From Prorocentrum cordatum (Eukaryota; Sar; Dinophyceae; Prorocentrales; Prorocentraceae): a DNA stretch of 64,000 nucleotides. Below the pieces are notes generated by a model. That model was not told the origin of the DNA. It saw only the letters and a list, made by a program, of their open reading frames with translations, and ran no database searches. This document shows positions 1 to 12,440 of this stretch, in pieces; positions within the stretch are counted from its first letter, which is position 1, and each line of letters starts with the position of its first letter. Both the position numbers and the translations under genes were made by a program. The stretch spans positions 83,501 through 147,500 of the forward strand of contig CAUYUJ010014763.1 in assembly GCA_963575745.1 (NCBI GenBank), written 5' to 3'.

Positions 1-79
1 ACCGCGGCAGCCGCGGCCGGGCGGGGCCGCGCGGCGCCGCCGTCGCAGGATGCTGGTTCCTGGGCTCGAACCAGAGCGG

Positions 80-97
80 CTTGAGCCAAGGCTACGG
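80..97 (-). other. DinoSL relict (spliced-leader fragment)
   Basis: The minus strand reads CCGTAGCC followed by TTGGCTCAAG. This is the dinoflagellate spliced leader with three internal bases (ATT) missing. Such genomic copies are known to arise when a trans-spliced mRNA is reverse-transcribed and re-inserted. A short hairpin (CTGGTTC/GAACCAG) follows it on the minus strand. Any gene it once headed would lie beyond the left edge. Confidence 0.7.
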
Positions 98-708
98 ACG
101 CTGGTGTGGATATTTTTTTTGATCGGCGGCCCGCAAGGAAAAGTCCAGAGGGCGGGTCAAAGCTGGTGGGGATACGCGAAGCGTTTAGAATTTCAACCAA
201 CGATTTGCCGATCTCTGCGCGCGCGCACTTCCTCACCATCATCTTCACCAGCGCCGCCGCATCACGTCACCGTCATTGGCAATCACCGCAATTGCCGCCA
301 TCATCACCACATCATCTTCAACATCGACACATGGACATCATCATAATCATCGGCAAGAGAGGCATCGGCGAGGTCATTGGCATAGCCGTCGACATCGTCA
401 TCATCGCCACCACCATCGCTACTATCATCATCGCTGCGGCGGTTGCCACCGTGATCATGATACCGCGCTCGCCCAACCCACCGACCCGCATTGAACTGCC
501 CGCGCGCCAACGTGGCCCTTGACACGCGCCGGGACTTTGCCATCGGTAAGCGTCATCGCGGCCAGGGCGGCGGTGCCAAATCAGCTGGCCGCTGTAGCAG
601 AGATGCGCCAGCAATGGCCAAGCAGTCATCGCAGTCGCCGCCGCATGGGTCCTGCAAACCAAGTTTCGGGTGGGAGGGTGGGGTGAGTGCGCGAGCAGAA
701 TGAATGAA
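98..708. other. No gene; degenerate CAT-rich sequence
   Basis: No coding region is supported. Positions 162-195 carry the module GCTGGTGGGG-ATACGCGAAGCG-TTTAGAATTT, which recurs at 34.76 kb. Positions 230-470 are a degenerate CATCATCACC-type repeat whose open frames are His- or Ile-rich artefacts. Confidence 0.6.
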
Positions 709-931
709 TCACACCACATAGATTGCACCACGTAGCTTGCACCTCGTAGCTAATACCACGGGGATTTCACATAATAGTTTACACAACACGGGCCACATAT
801 TGGCACCGCATAAATTGCACCACGCGCATTGCACCATACACTTCATGCGACACGGATTGCACAACATAGCTTGCACAGCATATTTCACACCACATGGATT
901 GCACCACGTAGATAGCACTACACACGTCGCG
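709..931. repeat. 14-bp tandem repeat
   Basis: About sixteen degenerate copies of a 14-bp unit, consensus ATTGCACCACGTAG. Because 14 is not a multiple of three, this does not behave like a coding repeat. Confidence 0.85.
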
Positions 932-1149
932 AAACCAAGCTTAAAACTCACAACTCACAATATGTATCTCTATATATTGGTGTAAATGTATTTATACACA
1001 TATATACATCGCACCCCGCAGTTGCGGATAGAAGTGAGGGGGCGGCGGGGGCGTCCGCAGTCTGCGAGGCTCTGAAGAAGGCCGCCGCCGGCGCTTTTTC
1101 ACAAATTATACAACGAACCTGCCGCAGGCGCCGAATTTTTCGTTCAAGC

Positions 1150-1345
1150 AATGTGGGTGGGTCGCGGGTAGGTCGCGGGCGGGTCGCAAGGTGGGTCGCG
1201 GGTGGGTCGCGGGTGGGTCACGGGTGGGTCGCGGGCAAGTCGCGGTCGGGTCGCGGGGTGGGTCGCGGGTGGGTCGCGGGGTGGGTCACGGGTGGGTCGC
1301 GGGTGGGTCGCGGGCGGGTCGCGGGCCGGTCGTGGGGGGGACGAC
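1150..1345. repeat. G-rich 10-11 bp tandem repeat
   Basis: A run of GGGTCGCGGGT-type units with many GGG triplets on the plus strand, which could form G-quadruplexes. Open frames across it (Gly/Arg/Val or Pro/Arg/Thr) are simple-sequence artefacts. The 218 bases before it (932-1149) are AT-rich and hold nothing recognisable. Confidence 0.8.
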
Positions 1346-1364
1346 GACAACAACAACGCAACGT

Positions 1365-1405
<41 letters not shown>

Positions 1406-1409
1406 CCAT
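1346..1409. repeat. (CAA)n microsatellite
   Basis: An almost pure AAC/CAA run directly follows the G-rich repeat. Positions 1410-1735 after it have no supportable gene. Confidence 0.9.
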
Positions 1410-1739
1410 TTTAAGGCTGTGCGCTCTTACTTGCCCGCGAGTCATTCAACACGTATACCCTACACCCTCGATGCCCGCCCTCTTCGTCTTCGATCACACC
1501 CCTTTCGGGGGGATTATTTCTCTTTGCTGGGGCCGGCGGGCTTAGACGTACGGGCAAACCGGAACGGGCGGACAATCCTTCGGGGGCGTACATCTCTCTG
1601 CCCGCCATTGGAATTGGCGCGGGCCCTGCAAGAGGAGGAGGGGAAGAACGAGGGAGAGTGGGAGGAAGGGGAGGGGGAAGGACGAAGGAAGAGGGAAGAT
1701 ACCACGTTGTGAAGGCGTCCTTGGCGCGCGCGTGGTTCC

Positions 1740-2205
1740 TGAGCGCCGAAACGCAATTCCAGAATAATTTGTGAGGACGTCGCACGCGAGAGCGCAGTCC
1801 TGAGTACATTGTGAGGAAATCTCAAGCGGAAGCGGGGGCCCTGACTAAGTTGCGAGGAAGTCTCAAGCGGGAGCGCCGTTCCTGAGCAAATTGCACGGAA
1901 GTCTCAGGCGGGAGCGGGGGTCCTCACTAAATTGCGAGGAAGTCTCAGGCGGGAGCGCCGTTCCTGAGTCAATTGCGCGGAAATGTCAGGCAGGAGCGGG
2001 GGTCCTGAGTAAAATTCGAAGAAGTCTCAGGCGGGAGCGCCGTTCCCACGTAAATTGCACGGAAGTCTCAGGCGGGAGCGGGGGTCTTGATTACATTGCG
2101 AGGAAGTCTCAAACGGGAGCGCCTTTCCTGAGTAAATTGCGCGGAAGTCTCAGGCGGGAGCGGGGGTCCTGAGTAAAAATCGAGGAAGTCTCAGGCGGGA
2201 GCCGT
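1740..2205 (+). repeat. 41-bp satellite, about 11 copies
   Basis: The 41-bp unit contains GGAAGTCTCAGGCGGGAGCG and then CCGTTCCTGAGTAAATTGC. Two variants alternate (AGCGGGGGTCCTGAG and AGCGCCGTTCCTGAG), giving an 82-bp higher-order unit. The reverse complement of this core recurs at 5.5, 47.2-47.7 and 49.6-49.9 kb, so it is a dispersed family and not a single local expansion. Confidence 0.85.
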
Positions 2206-3189
2206 TGTTGTTGTAGCCCGGGGGGCAGGGGCACAGTTTGAGCAGGAAGACTTTCCTTGAGAAAAAACAAGGTGCGAGCCCCGGGGGTGGCACTTCAATC
2301 GAAAAAAATCAATGTGCACCGGTGGGGGGGATCAAAAATAATTATTCTTCAAGAATGAGAGTTCAACAACAACAACAACAACAACAACAGCCTCAACAAG
2401 CAGAATCCGCGCCGCGGAGTCCCACTTCAGCCACGCACCCAGGGACAGTGACTGACCGGTCCCGCCCCTCACTCTGATACTTGTGCCATATATGTATATA
2501 TGTATATAGATATATACTTGAAGCACGCGTGCGCTTCGCGCGCGCTTAGGTTCTAGCGTGAACTCGCTCAACAGCTCAACAACGAACGGGTTAGAGTCAA
2601 CTCTCAAAGCCCAATCGCCACAGATCGCCAGATCGAAGGCTCTCATCGACCTCGTCATGGTCAACACCGTCTTATGGCTCATTGCCCTCTCCCCCTCCCA
2701 AGTGTCATCTTGATGTCTCCTCCATTGCTTTCTCTGCTCCTCTTTCTCTCATCCTCTTTCTCCCTCTCTCTCTCCACTTCTTTCTCTCTTTCCATCATTC
2801 GTCTTCTCCCCCTCTGTTACTCCACTTTCCAACATCTAATCCCATCGTTTCTCAGATTCCGCCACAGTCTCCCCACCCCCGCACATGTTCCTCTCTCTCT
2901 CTCCTTGGGTTCATCATCCTGATCATCGCCATCAAGACATTCATGCCTCGAGGCGGTAATTGTAGCAAGGATGACAGGATGAGTCGGGTACGCTCTCTTC
3001 CCCTCCCCCTCTCGCTCCTCTCAAGTTCCAACCCACTGGCTGCATTCCCTTCCTCCACATCCCGAGCATTAGAACGCACTGCTCGCTCGCTCCCGATGAG
3101 GGTGTTGAGGGGAATCCTGCGGCTCTTTGGTGCTGGGGAGAAGGGGGCCCGCATAGGGGGCTCTTCTTCGGGAACGGCTGGTGCGAACA
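2206..3189. other. No gene; mixed low-complexity sequence
   Basis: Contains a (CAA)n run at 2362-2392, a TA-rich stretch at 2487-2517 and a CT-rich stretch at 2740-2905. Open frames through the CT tract are Ser/Leu/Pro artefacts. I see no coding signal. Confidence 0.6.
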
Positions 3190-3860
3190 TCTTGGAAGCA
3201 TGATTACTGGGGAAGCGGGGACATGTTGGACGCTCTATCGGAGCTCTTGTGGGCCGCCTGAGGGTTCTCTTGGGCCATCTTGGGGCCGCCTCGAGGCCTT
3301 CTTGAGGGGCACTTCGGGCGTATTGTGGAGCGACTCGGGAGGCCCCCTCGGGCCGCCAGGGACGTCGTGGGGTCCGCTTGGGCCGTCTTGGGGGGCTCTG
3401 GAGCTGCCCGAGGGCCATCTTAGACGCCCTGCTGGGGCCCTTTGAGGCTCTCTTGGGCTGCATTGGGGCCTTCTTGGATTACCTTGGGGTCCTCTTGGAA
3501 GACTTCGGGGCGGTCTTGGGGCGGCTTGGGGAGCCCCTCGGGCCGCTGTGGGCGGTCAGAAGGAAGACACAGTGAGAACGCTAAAAACATAAAAAAAAAC
3601 CGAATGGAAATGCACAAGTTTGACCTCTCGAGCCTCCCTTCGGGAAGCTCCCGGAGCCCCCTCGGGCTGTCTGGGGGCGCTCTAGAACAGACCTGGGGCT
3701 CCCATAAGCCTCTGTGAAGCCGTCTTGGGCCAAATTGGGGGCCGCGTGCGGGCCTCTTTGGGGCACCTGGTGGCCCTGGGAAGCTCGACGGGACCCCCGG
3801 CACGCCAGTCGGCAATCGAGGCTCTGTCCTGGGGATCCCCGGCCTTAGTGTCCCGTTAGA
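3190..3860 (+). repeat. Degenerate GGCC-TCTTGGG repeat
   Basis: Short 9-12 bp units such as TCTTGGGGCCGCCT and TCTTGGGCCATCT recur throughout, interrupted near 3570-3610 by an A-rich segment. The same motif in the opposite orientation (CCCAAGACGGCC) fills 14.19-14.61 and 31.87-32.44 kb. Confidence 0.75.
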
Positions 3861-4064
3861 TCTCTACGGCGGCCCCTCCGAAGGTCATACACATCATCTT
3901 GAATCGTATGCGTCTTCACCCCCTTCGTACTCATCTTTCCAACATGTACCTGCATTGTGCCTGCGCGTTGTCCTTCTGCTCATGCATCCAACTCCCCCTC
4001 GCCTTCCACACATTCTCCTCGTCATACTCCTGATAGGTTCTCATCAGACTCCTCCTTCCTATTC

Positions 4065-4925
4065 AGATCCCCCTTCTCCTCCTCACCCTCCTCTTTCTCT
4101 TTCTCCTCTTCCTCCTCATCCTCCCCCGCTCCACCATCATGACCAAACTCGTCATTACAGGTATCATTAGTTAGCATCAGCAGCATCAGCATCACCAGTT
4201 CTCTTCGTTGCCACTCCCACGTATCTCTCCCCCTCCTCATGTTCCTCCTCCTCCTGCTCCTGCTATCCCTCCTCACCCCCCTCCTGCTGAATCCGCCTCC
4301 TCCCCCATGTCCCACAAGCATGATTGTTCTTCGTACTCCTCGTCGCTGAACGTCCCTCCCTCCCCCTTTTCCTACTCCCCCTCTTTCTCCTCCTCCTCCT
4401 CCTCCTTCTCAGTTCACTCCCACATCGGCCTCCTCTTCCTCCTTGTCGTTCGCCTTCCCCCCCCTGCTCCGCGCCATCCTCATCCTCCCTCACACTCCTC
4501 GTCCTCCTCCTCCTCCTCCTCCTCCACATCCTCCTCCTCCTTTGCTCTGACTCCTCCTGCTGTTTGCGTTCTTCACCCTCCTGGTCGAAGGGGGAGGAAG
4601 CGTGAGATGATGAGGAACAGGAGGAGCGAAGAGGAAAAGAAGGAGGAGGAGGCGGAGGAGGAAGAGAAGGAGGTGGAGTCGGAGGGGAAGCAGGAAGATG
4701 ATGAGACGGATTGAGGATGACGAGGGAGGCAGGGGAAGAGGGGGAGGGAGGGTAGCATGATCGGCGAGAGTCAGCAGGAGGAGCAAGAGGAGAAGGGTCA
4801 TGGGGAGGGTAGAGATGCTGATGCAGATGCTGATGGTGATGATGAGTATGATGATGATGCTGTTGATGATGCTGTTGTTGTTTTCATGATGGTGATGCTG
4901 ATGCTGATGATGCTGAGGATGATGC
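4065..4925. repeat. TCC tract facing GGA and GAT tracts
   Basis: Pyrimidine-rich TCC/CTC sequence (4065-4600) switches to purine-rich GGA/GAG sequence (4600-4755) and then to GAT repeats (4812-4925). The switch from TCC to GGA makes a long, imperfect inverted arrangement. Ser/Leu/Glu-rich open frames here are artefacts. Positions 3861-4064 hold nothing recognisable. Confidence 0.8.
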
Positions 4926-4975
4926 ACTTTTCCGTCATTGGGTGTGCTCTGATAGTGAAGGGATCCATGTGTCTT

Positions 4976-5265
4976 CCGCAGCAAAAGAAATTTCATGAGA
5001 GCCCGCAGCAAATTGGTTTACAAGCCGCCGCAAGAGGAACCCTTTGGCAACCCCATACAACATGAATCAGCTTGCAAGTCGCCGCAAAAAGGATCGTTCT
5101 GTAATCCCCAACAGAAGCAATCCTTATGCAAGCCACCTCAGACGGAATCCTTTTGTAATCCCCTGCATACAGAATCCTTGTGCAAACCGTCACACAAGGA
5201 GTCGCTTTGTAATCCGCCACGAATGGAACCCGTGTGTAACACGCAACCGAGAAAATCCGGTTGGG
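4976..5265 (+). repeat. 27-bp tandem repeat
   Basis: About ten degenerate 27-bp units. In one plus frame (4995-5303) they read as a nine-residue repeat of the type CKPPQTESF/CNPLHTESL. The period is a multiple of three and the frame is open, but I see no leader, start context or homology, so I keep it as a repeat and not a gene. Confidence 0.75.
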
Positions 5266-5519
5266 GAGCTGCCACGACCAGGGGTTCGTTGACATCTGGA
5301 TAGGGTGCAATTTTGTTGTTCCTCTCCCCGCCCATGGAGGTTGAGTTGTTGTTTCAGCTTCCCATGTGCAGGGCAAGCGTTTCCATATGTTCCTGCTTTT
5401 CCATGGTCTCGTCCTGGGACGAGGGGCGGGTGCCGCGGAAACGAGGGGTCGGAAGAACATGAAACAAACTTTACCAGAACAAACAAGCTTGGCCTGCACA
5501 AGATAACCAAACTCCCTTG

Positions 5520-5615
5520 TCCCCTCGACTCCAGAATCACGCTCTCGCTCTGGATTTCCTCACGATTCCTTGGGAATCGCGCTATCGCTCAAAACTTCCT
5601 TGCGATTCATGTTGG
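5520..5615 (-). repeat. Two units of the 41-bp satellite family
   Basis: CACGCTCTCGCTCTGGATTT and the following GCGCTATCGCTCAAAACTTC match the reverse complement of the unit at 1.74-2.2 kb. They are spaced about 41 bp apart. Confidence 0.5.
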
Positions 5616-5639
5616 ATTGACGGTCAACGACCCGCCAGC

Positions 5640-6240
5640 TCGACCCGGCCGTCTGGGGCCGATCGATCTCACACCGACCTCACAATCACACCAGCCTCAG
5701 AATCGATCTATCGATATCGTGGTCTATCGATCTCGTATCTCTCTTTCGATCTTACTACCTGTACATCGACCTCACTAGCCTTGTAGCTGTCGACCTCCAT
5801 GTCGATTGATCTCAGTCTCAAACCACTTTCGATCTCTCGATCGGCAGCACTCTCAATATAGACAGATGTGTTGAACTATTTGAGTAGATCACTCTCGTTC
5901 TATCCATCGGGGCAACCATCGGAACAACCGACGCATTTTGTTTGCTGCATGTTGACCGCAATCCCGAGGCGCCAAAAGTGCCGAGCGTATTATTTGGGAC
6001 AAAATTCAGCGGGACCACCATCGGGACAACCCATCATCGGGACAACCATCGGGACAACATTCGGAACCGCCATCGGGACGACGATCAGGACCATCATCGG
6101 GACCATCATAGGGACAACCATACCCAGACAAGCGTTGGAACATGCATCGGGAACATGCATCGCTGGAACATACCATTGGCACAACCACGGGACAAGCGCA
6201 GGCCAACCGGGAGACACCCACGGGAAAACCGCGGGACAAC
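5640..6240. repeat. TCGATCT repeats, then 12-15 bp ATCGGGACAACC repeat
   Basis: Positions 5640-5860 hold degenerate TCGATCTC units. Positions 5885-6240 hold many ATCGGGACAACC/ATCATCGGGACC units. The Gly-Thr-Thr or Val-Pro-Met frames across them are artefacts. Confidence 0.75.
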
Positions 6241-9058
6241 CGCAGGGCGCAGGCCAAACGGACGAAGCTAGCAATGGCGGGATCACTCCTCTAGGCTACG
6301 CACGCAGCTTCGCCTCGCCCGTACCCATGACGCAAACGCGAAAGCGAATTCCAGGTGGGTCGCACATTTGCTATTCGATCTTACCCCTCAACCTCTGTGA
6401 CTCTCTCTTTCCCCCAAACCTCCACATTGAGGAGGTCCCTTGATGAATCTGTGAAAGTCCTCCCAGACAAGATTCTTGAGATGCTGGATCCTTTGCGGAG
6501 GTTTAGGCACTGCGAGGGACTCGCTAGAGGCCCTAACAGGGTCAAGAACGTAAAACCACCTTCCTCGATCTCTTCCTCCTGGATCCAGTTCCCCCAAACT
6601 CCCGACGTCGTGATTCTTCACGGCGTTGCCTTCGTGAGGGCTCGACGCTCCCTTGTCCGGGACCCGCTTTTCATCCCGATTCGCTCACCCCCAGGGTCCC
6701 GGTGAGGATCCCCCCCCCGCGGGCCGAAAATGACCCAAAACCTTCCGTCGCCACTCTGTTCGGGACGCCGTCCCACGGTGCACGGCCGCCTCGTCTGCGC
6801 CCTCGCCGTAATTGATGTACAGCGCCATCGGGCGGCTTCCGACCTGGCTCCTGGTGCCTCTGGGCCCTGCGGGCTCTTCAAAGGCAGCACCAAAGGGGGT
6901 CACCACGGGGGGCGCCAAACCCCCCAAGGAACAGACAACCCTGGACCCCGCTGAAGACCACATGACTCCTGAAGGCGACCAAAAATGTCCAACACCACAT
7001 CGGTCATCGATCCTCTGGGAGGCAACGACACACGGGGACCACCTCAGCGGGGGAACTATCGAGCTGGAATCGGTGATACATCGCTGGTAGATCGGCGACA
7101 GGCCCCCGATAGCGACACCGCTCGTCGCAGGGCGGAGTGGGCCATCGGGCCCCTATGGGCGATTGGGGTCCGATGCGTTCCCCCCATGGCCTGTCCCTAA
7201 CGTTGCCCCTGATCCTCTTTCACCCTCGACCCTCCGTTCCCTGGAGGAGGTGGGACCTCCCCTTTTGGCGGCGCGCACAACAGGGTGGCGGCCCGCGCCT
7301 TCTAAGGAGCAGGGGTGCTTCTAAAAAACCTCCCCCTTCCCCCACACCCCTGCGCGTGGCTGACGGATCGTCCTTCCGCCCCGACCGTCGGCTCCATAGA
7401 CAAGATGGTGGAACCCCCTCTTCTGGTGACCCCCCCTGGGCGCGCTGCCCGATCCTCGCGGCTGGGCGCCCGCGCGCCGCGCCGCGAACCCGAGCGCAAG
7501 CCCTTGAGCAGCGGAGGGCTGCTGTGGGCGTGATCGGGCCAAAAACGGCTGTGGACCTCCTCCTTTTCGTCGTCCTCCTCCTCCTGAGAATATGATGGTG
7601 ACCATTTTCCCTGGAAGCAAACAGAACTTGAGCCAAACGCCAAGATCATGAATCCTCGGGTGTCTGACTTTGCGGCTGCATCGGTACTACAATCACACTG
7701 GTCAATCCTGCTCACCCAGTCGAAACGCTACAGTCAAACGTCCCCCATCGGCTGATAAGCTAAACGTGGACACGGACGATATATAAGCAGCAGAAGCAAC
7801 TGGCGAACGGATGGGATCTAAAGAAGTACGCTGCGCAGCGGCGCAGCAAGGACTCTAGCTCAACAGGGCAAATTATATAGCGAAGTGACTGAAAGCACAA
7901 CTGGTGCAAACAGAAGGCGGCTATGACTTGGGAGTGAACGTGCAGGGCCCTCCCAACCTGCGAAATACTATTCTTCAATGCCGCAAAAAAAACACGTCAT
8001 GCAACACTGTTGATATGTTTATATATAAATACAGATATATATATATATATGATTACGTTTAGATTTAGATCTCGTAACCGAACACCTGCTTATGATCCGA
8101 TGCTGAGCCTGAGTCCCCGGCAAACCGGAATGCGATGATGGCACGGACATGGATTCAGCCAGAACCCCGTAGCGGGCGCGAACTCGCGTCTTCTCGTTAA
8201 CTACATCGTTTGATTGGTACCTCGCATATGCATGGACATGCTGTCCCTACTCATGTTTTTCGCCAAAGCACCTGCGAGGTTCTCATGAGTTCCTACTTTG
8301 ATCACGTTGGTGCCTGCTCGTCGTACTTTTTCTTGTAGCCAAAACACGCAAACCTCAATGTGTCAGACTTGTCCCAGCCCTCGCCGGATTGCAATGGCAC
8401 TGGCGGCGCTGGCACCGCCCCGTAACGAAATAACGCAATCAGCATCGCAATCTTTGAGAACTGCTTGTAGCCCTAAACCTGTTGAGCCCCTTTGCACCGT
8501 TCTTATCAAATCTGATCCCCACATTCGTAGCCCTCCGCTACATTGCTCACGTGTAATTTTGCATCCCGCAGAATAACTGTCAGCCCGCACGGTTAACTCC
8601 CTAGGACGCTTTTGGTGCAAATACTGATGCCCAGACACACCTGCGCGTCTCAGGTTCCGAAATCACTTGGAACGGTCCCGGGATCCTTCCGACACCCTGA
8701 CACTCACCGTTTCCGGTTCCAGAAACACTATGGAACGGTTCTGGGGTGATTTTCCTTTTGAGACCTTCGGAACCAGACTCTAGAGGAGAGCTCCAGCAGT
8801 TCAGTGGCGAGAGGCCTCTCCGAGGCTCACGGGCGCAAACGTCCCAAAACGGTTCCCCTCCCGACCCCCGCTCCAGGAACATCGGAGGAAAGAGGGTGGA
8901 GCAGCCCCAGAGCAGCGGAGGGCCCTCGGGGGTCCGAGCCGCGCCCAGCCGTGGCGGCGGGAACCTCTGGAAACGGCGAAACGACATCCGCGACGACGAC
9001 GTCGACGAAGACGCCGACGGTCATCTCCGCTGCTCCTGGAGCGCGCTGCGCTCCCTCG
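6241..9058. other. No gene recognised
   Basis: Only short or out-of-context open frames occur. A leader-like 11-mer lies at 7627-7637, a (TA)n run near 8035-8050, and a roughly 63-bp imperfect duplication (GGTTCCGAAATCACTTGGAA / GGTTCCAGAAACACTATGGA) at 8652-8750. Nothing supports a host gene. Confidence 0.5.
7627..7637 (-). other. Possible DinoSL 3' fragment
   Basis: The minus strand reads TTTGGCTCAAG, an exact 11-nt match to the 3' end of the spliced leader. A GC-rich open frame (7220-7636, minus) starts inside it, but its sequence looks non-coding. Chance occurrence is possible. Confidence 0.3.
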
Positions 9059-9525
9059 TCCACCCCGAGGAAGAATGGAATGGAATGGAACGGAACGGAA
9101 CGGAATGGAGCGGGAGGAAGGAAGAGGAGAGATGGGGAGCAGGGATGAGGAGAACGGGGAGGATGATGGGGGAGGAGGAGAAGGAATAGGAGGAGGAGGA
9201 GGAGGAGGAGGAGGAGGAGGAGGGGATGGCAGCGTCTGAATGACCCACATGCCGTCGGTACTCAGTAACCAAAGACAGGAGGAGAAGGAGGAGGAGAAGG
9301 AGGCATAGGAGGAGGATGGGGGAGCAGGAGGAAAAAGGGTGGGAGGAAGGAGTAAGAAATGGAGGATGAGGGGCAGGAGGAGGAGGGAGGAGGGAGGAGG
9401 AGGAGGAGTAGGACGAGAAGGACGAGGAGGAGGAGGAGGAGGCGAAGGAGGAGGAGGAGAAAGAGAAGGAGGAACAGGAGGAGGAGGAGGAGGAGGAGGA
9501 GGAGGAGGAGGAGCCACGAACCGCC
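9059..9525. repeat. (GGAAT)n then (GGA)n tracts
   Basis: A pentameric GGAAT/GGAAC run (9072-9112) is followed by long GGA/GAG purine tracts (about 9170-9232 and 9277-9513). Poly-Pro/Ser/Gly frames on both strands are artefacts. Confidence 0.85.
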
Positions 9526-12440
9526 AGGCGATTGAGGAGTGTAAGTGGCAGTGTGTCTATCGTTCGGCCACGCGAAACAGAGATCCGTTCATCCCTAACC
9601 CATTACATCATCTCACCCCCATGCGTTTGGCATCTCAGTTCGAATCCTTCACTCGTACACTCGTATATGCTGGTTCTCGCCCTCGCGCCACGCCGCGCCA
9701 CTACGTAGCACCACCACGACTTCGCCAATGGCCACGTACGACAACACGAGCACCACCTGTACGGCTATGGCGGCCAAGCAACCGCCCTCCAGCTCCTACG
9801 CTGCAGCACGCTGCAAGCACTAGCACACCGACTTCGTCGACTCCAAACTCTGCCTGGCGCCGCCGCGGGCGGGAACAGCGGGCAGCAGCACGCACACTGC
9901 GACGAGTTGCATCAGCGCGCACCTCACTAGACTACAGTCGAAGCGTTGACCTAAGGAACCCTAAATAAGGAACGAGGCCCCTTTTTTCCATAAGTTAAAC
10001 TTCGATTTCCCATCGAAAACATAAGGAACACCTGAGGCGAGCTGCGAAACAATCAAGGAGCGTGGAGCCCCTCCCCAACGAAAAGGGTTCCTTCTTCAGC
10101 AGCTTCACGCAGCTCGCCAACCCCTCGACGACCACCGCAGTGCTCAACGACCACCAAGATTCTCGACCTATGCATCGTATAGCCACGCACGGACGCCCCG
10201 CGCCAAAAGCAAAAGCAAGGGGAAACACCAACACCAGCAATGCAACAACAAGGGAAACATGACCCACTTGGCAATCAATCGGCCATACAAGCCGCAATTA
10301 CCTGTCCGGCCAAAAAAACAACATACCAACCGACACCAAGACAACCCTACCAGCAGAACGCGACGACACCTACCAGCAGCCGACCAGAGCACCATGGGAG
10401 GAAAAACGCGGCGCCCACCTCCCGACGAGACGACTACGTGCCATAACCAGTCTTTGGAGCCACCTCTGGCCATGTGGCATACACGACACGGAAGAAAGCC
10501 AGACGCCAATTGACGACATACCACAATAATTGCACAATAACGTCCTTCAGAGAGACAGGCCGGGAGCTACACCAATCGAAGTCGGGGCCTGGCAGGCGAC
10601 AAAATCAGCCGAGCTACACAAACTCGCCGCGCAGGTAATTGCAGTCGTAAGGGTAGGCGAAGATGTACTCGGCCGTACGACGGCCAGACGGGATCTATTC
10701 CGATACCCACGCACGACCGACTTATTACACAACGCTAAATAGTACGACGAGCGAGTTTTGACATGCAACCTACAGGGAGTACGGGCACACCAGCAGTATC
10801 ACACACAGTACTTAGTAGACGTACAGAGGCACAGTGAAGACGAGTCCTTACGTGCGCCACGCAAAGCACCGCCAGCTGGCAAGCCATCGTAACTGTCCTT
10901 ACATTGGAGCACTGGCAACGCGGGCAGCGTCTAACCACTATAAGTCCGCATCTAGTACAGAGCCTCATTCCCCGCGTGGGAGCCCTGGGGGGCATGCCTA
11001 GGGGAGAGGCGCAAGTGCGACAGTGTCCACAGGGCGTGCACCTACTGAGCCTACCGCCACCCCCCTCACCCCAACCTGCAGATCATTTCACATGTGGCGG
11101 ATTGGCTTAGAGATGGGGGTGGGTGGGGTGGTGTGTGTGTTGGGCGGCGCTGCAGGACCTCGCAGATTGCATCCGCCGCTGCGCGGATCTCTGCGCGCGA
11201 GCTCCCCTCATGATCAGGGGGCCCCATGCCGCTTGTGATTTCACTTTGCACCGTTGCGCGCTGCGCGCGGCCAGCAGACGCTTGTCTGCGCCTGCTTGGC
11301 ACCGTTGTGCGCTACCTACGGCCAGCGGCTTACTTTCTATTGGGAGGGACTAGCTGGATACGGGGGATGGACTCGCAATCGGCATACCCGCACCTGTAGT
11401 GCGGCCACAGAGTGCAGGACAGGGCGCATCGCCCGTTGCGCTCGCACATGTGGGTCAGGGTGGATCGCCCACTGCATGTTCCGCGCAGTTCCCCCCCTTG
11501 CTCCGACCAACTCGACTTTCCCCGTGTACGCCGACTTCGGCAACACACTGCTGTCATCAAGCGACGACTACTTGACCAAACGCCAGAAGCAGAAAAGCTA
11601 CAGTGCATACGACGACTCGAAGACGACTGTGCTGCATGCGCCAAAATATCAGAAGCAACGCTCAAACAAACACGACACACGCACGACGCAAACATACTCA
11701 AGACCAAGACCTGCGCCAACACCGAAAATAACTAACAGACAACATGCATCCAGCCTTGACTCACGAGCACAGGACATACAGCGTGGCGACTGCCCCAGTG
11801 GAACGGCCACCACTTGACCCACACAAGCTGGCCAAGCTCGCTAAGACAGATACGAGAGACGAGAAGGGGACGCTCTGGCCGAAGGTAATACTACGCTTGG
11901 CCAACGACAAGCCTAATGACAACGACGGGACAATTGAAAAACACAGGGAAGCTCAAAAAGGCAAAACGACAACGCCTGGAGACGGCTCACTGGCACGACT
12001 ACAGGCTGCAGACTACCGTGCGGCAGATACAAGAACCCAGCGACCACCTGTCTAACAACTATCCCAGGGCCAGGGGATTTAATCAAACACTGCGCACATA
12101 AGAACTACATCCACAAAGACTGAAGCAACACTACGACAAGAATAATAAACACTACCCGACACAGACCGAGCACTCTTCAAAAAGAGCAACGGCACCATCA
12201 GACATCCATGCCAAAAACAACTACTACTCCACTGCGCACAAACACACCGCCCTTCAAATCTGCAAACGTAAGCTACCATAGCAACACTACGACAAGAAAA
12301 ACGGAAACAAGCAGGGCATCAGAAAAGAACAGCAGCGACGCAGCACAAGTGACCGACAAAAGACTACAGTACGACAAGCCGAAAACAGTCACTGAAGAAC
12401 GCATGCAGCAAGCGACTCAACAAATCCACCGATCCGGCGT
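9526..12440. other. A/C-biased decayed sequence, no intact gene
   Basis: The plus strand is unusually rich in A and C from about 10.0 kb on. Small frames with normal amino-acid composition appear (for example plus 11412-11735 and 11254-11817), but none exceeds 190 residues or matches anything I know. It may be eroded coding sequence. I cannot assign a product. Confidence 0.4.

Noticed and set aside
55-76. tRNA-like B box (GGTTCGAGCCC on the minus strand) with a T-arm-like stem
   Set aside because: No matching acceptor stem or A box at the right distance. It is better explained as the hairpin after the leader relict.
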